Positions 1 to 5,421 of a DNA stretch of 7,764 bases are shown piece after piece; within the stretch, counting starts at the first letter, position 1; the number at the start of each line of letters is the position of its first letter. The notes under the pieces were generated by a model that searched no databases, was not told the origin of the DNA, and saw only the letters and a list, made by a program, of their open reading frames with translations. Both the position numbers and the translations under genes were made by a program. The stretch covers positions 1 to 7,764 of the forward strand of contig SLNM01000166.1 of the NCBI GenBank assembly GCA_007133055.1, in the 5' to 3' direction. The DNA is from Lentisphaeria bacterium (GTDB lineage: Bacteria > Verrucomicrobiota > Lentisphaeria > Oligosphaerales > PUNB01).

Positions 1-591
1 AACGCGACGATTGATTTCGGCGAATTCGTCCATGATCCGCTCAAACTCCGGCTCCAAACACATCAGCATGAAGTTTTCGTAACCGAAAACAAGCATTGGC
101 CACATAAACATGGTGTTGTAAAAATTGACCGACACGCTGGATCCCTCCGGTGCCTGATCGCCCCATTCGGCGGGATATTTCTGGCGATACCGCCGGTAGA
201 TGATTTCCTCACTGCTGAAATCTCCGTCGACAACCACGTTCCAGCCACTGAAATCGGCTTGTGCCAGAGGACTGAAGGCAAACATGTCGTCTAGGCTGGC
301 GAAGCGATGGCTGGCATCATGCTGCTGCCAATGATCGCGGTACTCCCCGCCCCAGCGCCCCCAGCCCTTGTCATCCTGGTCCTCGATACGCTTGAGGGGC
401 TGGTCACTGTCGGGAACGGGCAGTCGCAATTGCGGGTAGCGCTCGGCCAGTTTTTGCCGGCACAGCCGAGGATGGTCAAATGCATCGATCCCAGTCAGGT
501 AGGTTTCGGCATCGGGGCATGACCAATGCTCCCAGTGCGGGATTTTCTTCGGCCCGCATCCCATAAAAGAGTCATAAACCGGATCGTTCAT
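1..591 (-). CDS. Uroporphyrinogen decarboxylase (URO-D)/MtaA-like family protein, N-terminal part
   Basis: An uninterrupted 197-codon frame runs from an ATG at 591 off the left edge, so only the N-terminal part is present. The translation begins MNDPVYDSFMGCGPKKIPHW and includes a Trp/Asp-rich segment (about residues 70-90) and a hydrophobic stretch NFYNTMFMWPMLVFGYENFM near residue 165, followed by an acidic helix ending NRRV at the edge. This pattern resembles the URO-D/methylcobamide:CoM methyltransferase-like proteins abundant in Lentisphaerota and Planctomycetes. These are often not true heme-pathway enzymes but putative corrinoid- or C1-related methyltransferases. The family call rests on overall resemblance, and the barrel's catalytic residues lie mostly outside the window. 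The start is well supported: an in-frame TAA lies ten codons upstream and no other ATG intervenes. The ribosome site is weak (AAGG, about 9 bases upstream). The gene points away from everything else and its promoter region adjoins the mobile-element relic. Confidence 0.68.
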   Translation of the reverse strand, partial: MNDPVYDSFMGCGPKKIPHWEHWSCPDAETYLTGIDAFDHPRLCRQKLAERYPQLRLPVPDSDQPLKRIEDQDDKGWGRWGGEYRDHWQQHDASHRFASLDDMFAFSPLAQADFSGWNVVVDGDFSSEEIIYRRYRQKYPAEWGDQAPEGSSVSVNFYNTMFMWPMLVFGYENFMLMCLEPEFERIMDEFAEINRRV

Positions 592-663
592 GCTGGCGCC
601 CTTGCTTTTTGTTGGTTTTTAGGTACTTCTTGCTTGCATTTTCACTTCTGGCCATGACGGCAT

Positions 664-690
664 AACTACGGGGTCTGAACTACGGGGTCT
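664..690 (+). repeat. Tandem pair of a 13-bp unit at left end of the relic
   Basis: AACTACGGGGTCT occurs at 664-676 and again at 678-690, a period of 14. It forms the outer part of the left inverted end of the mobile-element relic and is related (shared CGGGGTCT core) to the opposite-strand 16-bp tandem pair at the right end. Confidence 0.9.
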
Positions 691-795
691 ACGTAAGCTT
701 AGTCTATGCTAAATAGGCATTTATATTTTATGCTTGTGCTTGGAAAAAATCTTAGCGGCAAAGTAGCGAGCAGGCAGGATTGCTTCTAAGGACTA

Positions 796-912
796 TTACT
801 GATTGCTGAAAGAAGGCTCTCCTGCTTTCGAAAGAAATCTGCTCTCCTGGCAGCGCTGGGTGATGTGACAGCAGAAAGACTCGTTGATACGGCTTATTGA
901 TCGACGCGGCAT
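796..912 (-). pseudogene. REP-associated tyrosine transposase remnant (N-terminal 38 codons)
   Basis: A 38-codon frame reads MPRRSISRINESFCCHITQR, then a Cys-Gln-Glu-Ser segment, and ends FSNQ-stop. The start (MPRR...), a His-Ile-x-Gln-Arg motif at residues 16-20 and the following Arg-Phe-Leu match the opening of Y1/RAYT transposases, whose first conserved strand is typically H-[IV]-x-x-R. An AGGGA ribosome-site-like sequence lies 9 bases before the ATG at 912; an in-frame ATG at 918 is also possible but too close to it. A full transposase is roughly 150-300 residues with a His-x-His metal motif and a catalytic Tyr. Neither follows here, and the sequence goes directly to the other element end. 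I infer an internal deletion. The match is by eye to a short segment, so confidence is moderate. Confidence 0.5.
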
Positions 913-1063
913 ACGCATGTATCCCTATCGGCTTGTGTTCATAGCGAACATTGCACTCTAATACGCTTAGCGCAAATCGACAAGCAGAAAGATATTCGCT
1001 CTAAGGAAATTGTCCAGCACAAGCGAAAATGTTATCTCTTTGATTCAGAATAATTAAATCTAC

Positions 1064-1095
1064 GCAGACCCCGAGGGCAGCAGACCCCGAGGGCA
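1064..1095 (-). repeat. Perfect tandem pair of a 16-bp unit at right end of the relic
   Basis: GCAGACCCCGAGGGCA is present twice back to back (1064-1079, 1080-1095). Its reverse complement carries the same CGGGGTCT core as the left-end pair, so the two ends are inverted relatives with different unit length (16 against 14). Confidence 0.9.
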
Positions 1096-1135
1096 ATGTA
1101 GCGACAGCGGAATAATGGTCAGGAGCATCAAATCG

Positions 1136-1381
1136 TTATGCAGGAATCTTTATCTTTTCGTACAGGAATTCAGGCGCGATATCAGCGCCATTCGGCCAGC
1201 ATAGGGTATGGAATTCTGGATGCACGGTAAAGCTTGCGAACACCTTACGATCTTTGAGTGGTTCAAACATTTCGCCGTAAAGTTCTTGTCCGAGATCCAC
1301 ATCCCCCTCTGTTCCATCAGCGAATCGAAGATGCACAACATAATCGTGTGCGTATTTTGCATCTATGACTTTCGGTATCAT
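1136..1381 (-). CDS. DUF2442 domain-containing small protein
   Basis: An 81-residue protein beginning MIPKVIDAKYAHDYVVHLRF. It shows the usual DUF2442 layout: an N-terminal strand with a V.D.KY...Y.L..FADG pattern, a Gly-Asp-Val-Asp followed by a leucine-rich helix containing MFEPLKD (about residues 38-44), then a VHPEFHTLCWPNGADIAPE segment and an alpha-helical C-terminal tail. Family members are about 75-90 residues, so it appears complete. The ATG at 1381 is chosen because GGAG sits 7 bases upstream; the frame could be opened 7 codons earlier only at a TTG (1402). DUF2442 genes are often paired with a DUF4160 gene, and a shortened DUF4160-like frame ends 17 bases upstream. Molecular function is unknown. 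Toxin-antitoxin-like behaviour has been suspected for such pairs but nothing here proves it. No promoter was identified. Confidence 0.8.
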   Translation of the reverse strand: MIPKVIDAKYAHDYVVHLRFADGTEGDVDLGQELYGEMFEPLKDRKVFASFTVHPEFHTLCWPNGADIAPEFLYEKIKIPA

Positions 1382-1398
1382 AATACTACTCCAATGGA

Positions 1399-1551
1399 TC
1401 AATTTTTCTTGGGTTGACGCCCGGCCTGAATCAGATTCCAGTCGTCCAGCAATTCATCTTGATGTAGCTCAAACCATTCGAGAACATGCCGAAGAGCTCT
1501 CTGCGATAACATAAAGTGCTGTTTTGCAAAATCAATAAAATTCGTGTCCAT
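1399..1551 (-). pseudogene. Truncated DUF4160-like protein (C-terminal half)
   Basis: A 50-codon frame (MDTNFIDFAKQ...) whose last 35 residues, LRHVLEWFELHQDELLDDWN and then LIQAGRQPKKN, resemble the C-terminal helix of DUF4160 proteins (pattern: hydrophobic helix, W, H-x-x-E-L, W-x-x, G-x-x-P-x-K). A full DUF4160 protein is about 80-95 residues with an N-terminal strand region containing His-x-His-style residues, which is absent. The upstream part is replaced by a 10-bp-period repeat that provides the ATG at 1551; an in-frame TGA lies just before it and no ribosome site is visible. The ORF ends 17 bases before the DUF2442 start, the family's normal arrangement. I infer a 5'-truncated, probably non-functional partner. 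It could still be expressed as a short helical protein. Confidence 0.55.
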
Positions 1552-1570
1552 TCGTGTTCATTCATGGTTC
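1541..1570. repeat. Degenerate 10-bp-period repeat (TTCGTGTYCA-type)
   Basis: TTCGTGTCCA, TTCGTGTTCA and TTCATGGTTC follow one another at a 10-base period. This type of GTGTCCATTCGTGTTCA repeat is scattered through many bacterial genomes. It lies exactly where the DUF4160-like gene loses its N-terminal half and supplies that frame's ATG. Confidence 0.75.
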
Positions 1571-1586
1571 TGCCCCCATGTCTTTT

Positions 1587-2143
1587 TCATTTGCTTGGTG
1601 GCGGGGGTGCCAGGGTGGCACCGTCGCGAATCTCCCGGTAGGGGACGCGGACGGAGTATGATTCGCAGCCGGGCTCATCGATTTTCCGCATCAGCATCCG
1701 CACCGCCTCGCTGGCGATCTCGGCCTGATTAAGATAGGCCTGCGCCACCGGTATTCCGCAGGCGCTGACCGCAGTGTCGTGAAAGGTTGCCAGGGAAAGG
1801 TGCTGCGGCACCTGCACCCCTTTCAATGCGCAGGCATAAAGAAGAGGAACCACCTCGCCCGGCGAGCAGGTGAGGATGGCGGTGGCGTCTTCAGCCGGTC
1901 GATAACCTCAAGCGTGGCGCGGTGTCGCGGATATTCCATGCTTCCGACTGCCTGGATATCCTCGCGGAAGACCGGGTGCGGGCGGAGCCCGGCTTTTTCC
2001 ATCTCCTGCGCGGCTTCAAGGATTTTCTCCCGCAGCTCCGCGCTGACCTTGGTGCCGGTCTTGGCGCCGAAGACGGCGCTGACCGTGGGCTGGGTCACGC
2101 CGACCCGGCGCGCCACGTCAACCAGAGTAACCCGACGGCCCAA
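1587..2143 (-). pseudogene. LacI-family transcriptional regulator, internally deleted and frameshifted
   Basis: The N-terminal frame (from a TTG at 2143; an in-frame TAA lies upstream) begins MGRRVTLVDVARRVGVTQPT and carries the LacI-type helix-turn-helix (residues about 5-25, VARRVGVTQPTVS) and hinge region. It remains recognisable to about residue 82 (EYPRHRATLEVIDRL). A second frame, shifted by one base relation, then supplies DATAILTCSPGEVVPLLYAC, LATFHD and the C-terminal subdomain to the stop at 1587-1589. Together about 180 residues remain of the usual 330-345, so roughly 150 residues of the sugar-binding core are gone and the join near 1890 is out of frame. A working repressor is very unlikely, although the 106-residue N-terminal product might still bind DNA weakly. 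It is transcribed divergently from tmk. Confidence 0.85.
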
Positions 2144-2172
2144 AGCTGCATTGCCTGTATTTTCAAGCGGTT

Positions 2173-2228
2173 ACGGCGGAGGCCCGCCGTCCCCAGGAGG
2201 CTCGTGATTAACGGCGGAGGCTTGCCGT
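2173..2228. repeat. Two REP-like short hairpin units
   Basis: ACGGCGGAGGCCCGCCGT (2173-2190) forms a perfect 7-bp stem with a 4-base loop. A second copy, ACGGCGGAGGCTTGCCGT (2211-2228), differs by two substitutions that leave G-T wobble pairs in the stem. The units are 38 bases apart in the same orientation, just upstream of the LacI-like pseudogene start. The conserved stem suggests small extragenic palindromes of a genome-wide family. Confidence 0.75.
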
Positions 2229-2338
2229 CTCCATTTTTGCCCGCGAACCGCCGGTAGTACGGTTGTTGCAGTCACGTCGCCGAGGTTCGATCACGAAAGC
2301 GATTGCGACAACGACAACAGATCGCCGATCCATAATGC

Positions 2339-2373
2339 TTGACTGAATACGAAAAGGAAATATGTTTCCTTTT
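2339..2373 (+). promoter_or_regulatory. Possible sigma-70 promoter overlapped by a perfect palindrome
   Basis: TTGACT at 2339-2344 and TATGTT at 2361-2366 are spaced by 16 bases, an acceptable sigma-70 pair facing tmk, about 120 bases before its start. The -10 element lies within a perfect inverted repeat, AAAAGGAAA (2352-2360), TATG, TTTCCTTTT (2365-2373). Such a position would suit an operator. The regulator is unknown; the divergent LacI-family gene is broken. Prediction by eye only. Confidence 0.4.
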
Positions 2374-2409
2374 AGTTAAACCAAGATGGAGCATATTGTG
2401 TGTGAATTC

Positions 2410-2435
2410 AATTCGCATGAATTAATCAGGTTAGT
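2410..2435 (-). repeat. Upstream inverted copy of the gene-end repeat
   Basis: The reverse complement reads ACTAACCTGATTAATTCATG and then CGAATT. It matches the first 26 bases of the 35-bp repeat at 5417-5451 with one mismatch (A for G at position 5). It faces tmk from upstream, 56 bases before the chosen start, in opposite orientation to the copy at the tmk stop codon. Confidence 0.85.
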
Positions 2436-2439
2436 GGTC

Positions 2440-2468
2440 TTTCGGCGGTAACCAGATAGGCGCCGAAA
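2440..2468 (+). promoter_or_regulatory. Leader hairpin before tmk
   Basis: TTTCGGCG (2440-2447) and CGCCGAAA (2461-2468) are perfect inverted repeats around a 13-base loop. The hairpin ends 8 bases before the ribosome site GGAAGGG (2477-2483) of tmk. It could affect translation or be a protein-binding site. No T-run follows, so it is not a terminator. Confidence 0.5.
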
Positions 2469-2491
2469 CCGAAACGGGAAGGGTAATGGTC

Positions 2492-3196
2492 ATGTCTCAG
2501 CGCGGGGTTCCGAAAATAACTGATTGCGAAGCGGATGTTGGTTCCGGGGCGCGGTTTGTCCCGGGAGGTTTTTTTATTTCATTCGAGGGCCAGGAGGGGG
2601 CGGGCAAAACTACGCAGTTGCAACTGCTGGCTCAGGCGCTGGAGCATCGGGGCTGGTCGGTTCTGACAACCCGTGAGCCTGGCGGCACCAGTCTGGGCGA
2701 GGAGCTGCGGCGGCTGGTCAAGCACTTGCACGGCGATGACACTCCCTGTCCGGAATCGGAGTTGCTGATCATGGCCGCCAGCCGAGTGCAGTTGTTGCGC
2801 AGGGTTGTCGAGCCGGCGCTGGCGGCAGGCAAGATTGTTCTGTGCGACCGGTTTCTTGATTCGACCACGGCTTATCAGGGATACGGTCGGAGGCTGAACC
2901 TGGAATTCATTGACCGTCTTCACGCTTTCACAGTGGGCCGCCGAATGCCCGATCTGACGATATTGCTCGATTTGCAGGTGGCGGTCGGAGCCGAGCGCAG
3001 TCGCCGGCGCGGACTCGGTGAGCATGGGGAGGATCGATTCGAGAACGAACAGCGTCAGTTTCACGAGCGTGTGCGGGAAGGCTTCCTGCAACTGGCCCGG
3101 CAGGTGCCGGAGAGGATCAGAACGGTTGACGCAGGCAGGTCCCCGCAACAAGTGCATGAGGAGGTGCTGCGCCGGGTCGACGAGGTACTAGCCTGA
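2492..3196 (+). CDS. tmk: Thymidylate kinase (dTMP kinase)
   Basis: Phosphorylates dTMP to dTDP with ATP in the cytoplasm, an essential step in dTTP synthesis. The 234-residue protein shows the P-loop EGQEGAGKTT (residues 32-41), the dTMP-binding REPGGT (61-66), the DRF...TAYQG signature (119-130) and a LID segment rich in Arg and Gly (about 168-183). The ATG at 2492 is preferred over the in-frame ATG at 2486 because GGAAGGG lies 8 bases upstream of the former but only 2 of the latter. About 24 residues precede the GGFFISFEG strand where most family members start, so there is a short extra N-terminal tail with no recognised motif. The last codons and TGA stop lie inside a 35-bp repeat also found at the end of pilB. 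The usual partner holB is not adjacent; pilB follows after 488 bases with its own predicted promoter, so tmk is probably transcribed separately. Confidence 0.95.
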   Translation: MSQRGVPKITDCEADVGSGARFVPGGFFISFEGQEGAGKTTQLQLLAQALEHRGWSVLTTREPGGTSLGEELRRLVKHLHGDDTPCPESELLIMAASRVQLLRRVVEPALAAGKIVLCDRFLDSTTAYQGYGRRLNLEFIDRLHAFTVGRRMPDLTILLDLQVAVGAERSRRRGLGEHGEDRFENEQRQFHERVREGFLQLARQVPERIRTVDAGRSPQQVHEEVLRRVDEVLA

Positions 3197-3221
3197 ATAA
3201 TTCATGCGAATTCGGCCATGC
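3187..3221 (+). repeat. 35-bp gene-end repeat, copy at tmk stop
   Basis: Starts ACTAGCCTGAATAATTCATG and ends CGAATTCGGCCATGC. It is 34 of 35 identical to the copy at 5417-5451. Here it encodes the last residues Leu-Ala and the TGA stop of tmk. It contains AATTC-ATGC-GAATT, a small internal palindrome. Confidence 0.95.
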
Positions 3222-3305
3222 GCCATTATATGTTTATAATCAACAGGATACAGGAGTTGTCCTAAAAAATCTGATTTGTCACGAATTGCATGGCCGAATT
3301 TCGCA
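3205..3305. repeat. Large inverted repeat downstream of tmk
   Basis: TGCGAATTCGGCCATGC (3205-3221) is matched in reverse by GCATGGCCGAATTTCGCA (3288-3305), giving a 17-bp stem with one extra T and a 66-base AT-rich loop. The loop includes ATTATATGTTTATAAT (3226-3241), itself an inverted repeat. The right arm is a partial inverted copy of the gene-end repeat. It may act as an RNA fold-back protecting or ending the tmk message, but there is no terminator-type T-run. Confidence 0.75.
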
Positions 3306-3333
3306 CCCGAGGGGCGGCCAATTTCACCGCATC

Positions 3334-3391
3334 CTGCCACGAGCCATCGCCTTGCGGTAGAATGCCACAGCTACGGCTTGTCTCGTGGCAG
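3334..3391. repeat. 10-bp inverted repeat within the tmk-pilB gap
   Basis: CTGCCACGAG (3334-3343) and CTCGTGGCAG (3382-3391) are perfect reverse complements around 38 bases. They lie inside the stretch that separates the two halves of the inverted gene-end repeat, and could be part of an inserted element. Confidence 0.7.
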
Positions 3392-3407
3392 CCTGCGGCA
3401 AACTTGG

Positions 3408-3440
3408 CTCGTGAATTAAGCAGGCTAGGCTCTGCTTAAT
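3408..3440 (-). repeat. Partial inverted gene-end repeat with a 9-bp hairpin
   Basis: The reverse complement of 3410-3428 reads CTAGCCTGCTTAATTCACG, matching the start of the 35-bp repeat (CTAGCCTGATTAATTCATG) at 17 of 19 positions in the opposite orientation. Overlapping it, ATTAAGCAG (3415-3423) and CTGCTTAAT (3432-3440) form a perfect 9-bp stem with an 8-base loop. Confidence 0.75.
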
Positions 3441-3525
3441 GCGGCGGCAGGCCGTGCCTACACCAAACTTCGTCCAAAAAATCTTTGCGTTGGCACCGAT
3501 GGGGAATCCGGTTATGTTTCAGCGG

Positions 3526-3554
3526 TGCCGGCAGCCTGCAGATCATGCCGGCAG
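3526..3554 (+). promoter_or_regulatory. Paired palindromic sites just upstream of the sigma-54 promoter
   Basis: TGCCGGCAG occurs at 3526-3534 and 3546-3554. Each contains the perfect palindrome TGCCGGCA, and the copies are 20 bases (two helical turns) apart, on the same DNA face. The second ends 6 bases before the -24 element. They could be sites for a regulator; sigma-54 activators usually bind further upstream, so the role is open. Confidence 0.4.
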
Positions 3555-3557
3555 TTT

Positions 3558-3574
3558 TTGGCATGGAAATTGCT
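3558..3574 (+). promoter_or_regulatory. Sigma-54 (RpoN) -24/-12 promoter of pilB
   Basis: TTGGCATGGAAATTGCT matches the sigma-54 consensus YTGGCACGRNNNTTGCW at every specified base except one (T for C). The invariant GG (3560-3561) and GC (3572-3573) are correctly spaced. Transcription would start near 3585, leaving a leader of about 100 bases before the pilB ATG. Pilus genes are a classical sigma-54/PilR target, and a PilS-like kinase gene lies downstream in the same direction. Confidence 0.75.
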
Positions 3575-3684
3575 CATACTCTGTTGCGACTGCGGGATGG
3601 AGGGCTGCCCGTCAGGGTGTTTTTCGTGAAACAGGTTTTGAACTTGCATGGCCGACGGACGATGATCCATAGGAAAGATTGCGA

Positions 3685-5421
3685 ATGGACGGAATTTCAA
3701 CAATGCAACGTCAGGGCGGCAGTCTGACTGACAGTCTGCTGGGGTTGCTGGTCAAGCGCGGGGTCTTGCAGACATCGCAGAAGAAGCAACTGGTCGCCTC
3801 GTTTACCGGCAGTCAGTTGGAGCTGGAGCAGGTGTTGCGCCAGGAATATTCAGTTGAGCAGTCCGATATCTGTCTGGCACTGGCTGAACATGCCCGGGTG
3901 CCGGTGCTGCGGCTGGCCGGGTTCAACAATGAGCATTCGTTGCTGGGTGATTTTTCACCTGACATGCTTAAAAGGCACCGTGCGGTTCCGGTGGCCCGGA
4001 CACCGGACACGGTTACGGTGGCGCTGGCGGATCCTCTCGATGTCTTAGCCTTGAGCGAACTGGCTGACCTGACCGGGCTCAAGGTATTGCCGGCGGCGGC
4101 TCTTGAGTCGGAAATTATGGAGGTGATTGCCGCCGGCGAAGAAGAAGAAACGGAGGGACTCGGCGAAATATTGCAGGAGGCGGGCGATGAAAATATCGAG
4201 GTTTCCTTCGACGATGATCAGGATGCGGACATTGAAAACATGCTGGAGCGTGCTTCGGACGCTCCTGTCATTCGGATTGTCAACATGGTGCTGATGGAGG
4301 CTCTCAAGAAGCAGGCCAGCGACATTCACATCGAGTCTTTTGAAAAACAAATGCGGCTTCGCTATCGCATAGACGGCGTTCTGGCCGAGGGGCCTGCACC
4401 GCCCAAGCATTTGCAGTCGGCCATTATTTCCCGCATCAAAATTATGTCAGAGCTGGACATTGCCGAGCGCCGGATTCCCCAGGACGGGCGGTTCAGGATC
4501 AAGGCGCAGAGACGCGAGATAGACCTGCGAATTTCCATTCTGCCGACGGTGCATGGGGAGAAGGTCTGCATGCGCCTTTTGGACAAGAGCAATTTGGCGA
4601 ACAACCTGGAAATGCTGGGGCTGGACCCTGACTCATTGCACAAGCTGCGCCGGGCCATCCACCAGCCGCACGGCTTGATTCTGGTCACCGGCCCCACGGG
4701 CAGCGGCAAAACCACCACCTTGTATTCCGCCCTCCAGGAGCTGAACCGCCCGGACGTTAACATCACCACCGTCGAAAACCCGGTGGAATATCAGTTGATG
4801 GGGATTAATCAGGTCGAGATCAGGGAAGCCGTGGGGATGACATTCGCGGCGGCTCTGCGCTCGATTCTGCGCCAGGACCCGGACATTGTGCTGGTCGGTG
4901 AGACGCGGGACGCGGAAACCGCCGATGTCGCGGTCAAGGCCGCCCTGACCGGGCACTTGGTCATGACCACGCTGCACACCAACGACGCCCCGGGCGCCAT
5001 TGCCCGGCTGGCCTACATGGGGATCGAACCCTTTCTGATCGCCTCTTCTCTGCTCATGTCCCAGGCGCAAAGGCTGCTCCGCCGTATTTGCCCCAACTGC
5101 AAGGAGCCTTTTGAATTCTCGCCGGAATATGCCGAGGCCAATGAGATTCCGGCGGACTTGTTCAAAGACGTGCAGATTTTCAGAGGCCGCGGCTGTTCCC
5201 GCTGCGGCAACAGCGGCTACAAGGGAAGAGCCAGCATCATGGAGGTTCTGCCGATTAGCAAGAACATGCGGGAGCTGATTTTGCGCACAACCAACGCTGA
5301 CGACATTAAAAAGTTGGCTTATGAAGAGGGATTCCGGGACTTGCGGGTAAACGGCTTTCACCGGGTGCGCGAGGGGATCACCACGATCGAGGAGGTGCTG
5401 CGGGTAACCGCCGGGGACTAG
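3685..5421 (+). CDS. pilB: Type IV pilus assembly ATPase PilB (GspE/PulE family)
   Basis: Cytoplasmic hexameric ATPase that drives extension of a type IV pilus or secretion pseudopilus. The 578-residue protein has an N-terminal MshEN/T2SSE_N region (about residues 12-150), a Glu/Asp-rich linker (about 150-190), then the N2 and ATPase domains. Visible motifs are Walker A GPTGSGKTTT (336-345), Asp box TTVENPVEY (361-369), Walker B DPDIVLVGETRD (398-409, catalytic-type Glu406), His box TGHLVMTTLHTND (422-434) and the zinc tetracysteine pairs CPNC (469-472) and CSRC (504-507). All are intact, and the length is typical of PilB. The ATG at 3685 has AGGA 10 bases upstream; the TTG at 3679 is too close to it. 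Following pilC and a PilS-like gene favour PilB over GspE, although homology alone cannot separate them. No pilT lies between pilB and pilC. The TAG stop lies in the 35-bp repeat. Confidence 0.95.
   Translation: MDGISTMQRQGGSLTDSLLGLLVKRGVLQTSQKKQLVASFTGSQLELEQVLRQEYSVEQSDICLALAEHARVPVLRLAGFNNEHSLLGDFSPDMLKRHRAVPVARTPDTVTVALADPLDVLALSELADLTGLKVLPAAALESEIMEVIAAGEEEETEGLGEILQEAGDENIEVSFDDDQDADIENMLERASDAPVIRIVNMVLMEALKKQASDIHIESFEKQMRLRYRIDGVLAEGPAPPKHLQSAIISRIKIMSELDIAERRIPQDGRFRIKAQRREIDLRISILPTVHGEKVCMRLLDKSNLANNLEMLGLDPDSLHKLRRAIHQPHGLILVTGPTGSGKTTTLYSALQELNRPDVNITTVENPVEYQLMGINQVEIREAVGMTFAAALRSILRQDPDIVLVGETRDAETADVAVKAALTGHLVMTTLHTNDAPGAIARLAYMGIEPFLIASSLLMSQAQRLLRRICPNCKEPFEFSPEYAEANEIPADLFKDVQIFRGRGCSRCGNSGYKGRASIMEVLPISKNMRELILRTTNADDIKKLAYEEGFRDLRVNGFHRVREGITTIEEVLRVTAGD

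Larger units (their letters stand above)
664..1095. mobile_element. Relic of a REP/RAYT-like (Y1-type) mobile element with long imperfect inverted ends
   Basis: The two ends of this stretch are imperfect inverted copies of each other for about 90 bases. On the left, CGGGGTCT (683-690) is followed 41 bases later by GCTTGTGCT (732-740). On the right, the reverse complements lie at 1066-1073 and 1016-1024, again exactly 41 bases apart. Similarity continues inward (CTTAGCG at 751-757 against its counterpart near 1000-1006). Each end carries a tandem duplication: AACTACGGGGTCT at 664-676 and 678-690, and GCAGACCCCGAGGGCA at 1064-1079 and 1080-1095. Between the ends sits a remnant resembling the start of a REP-associated tyrosine transposase. 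The interior is visibly more AT-rich than the pil genes. I read it as a deletion derivative of a RAYT/IS200-like element or a non-autonomous relative. No target-site duplication is evident, which suits a Y1 mechanism. Exact borders are uncertain. Confidence 0.6.

Noticed and set aside
2173..2228. CRISPR-like array from the repeated hairpin units
   Set aside because: Only two units, with strong self-pairing and no regular spacers; REP-like palindromes fit better.
1779..2257. Plus-strand frames of 142 and 111 codons
   Set aside because: They are antisense to the clearly recognisable LacI-family pseudogene and contain low-complexity Ser/Arg/Ala shadows.
3491..3510. Second sigma-54-like element starting TTGGCACCG
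   Set aside because: The -24 half fits, but no TTGC occurs at the required distance.
3439..3672. Open frame of 77 codons (and an overlapping 80-codon frame) between tmk and pilB
   Set aside because: Covers the sigma-54 promoter and repeat sequence, has no ribosome site or recognisable domain, and two frames compete over the same bases.
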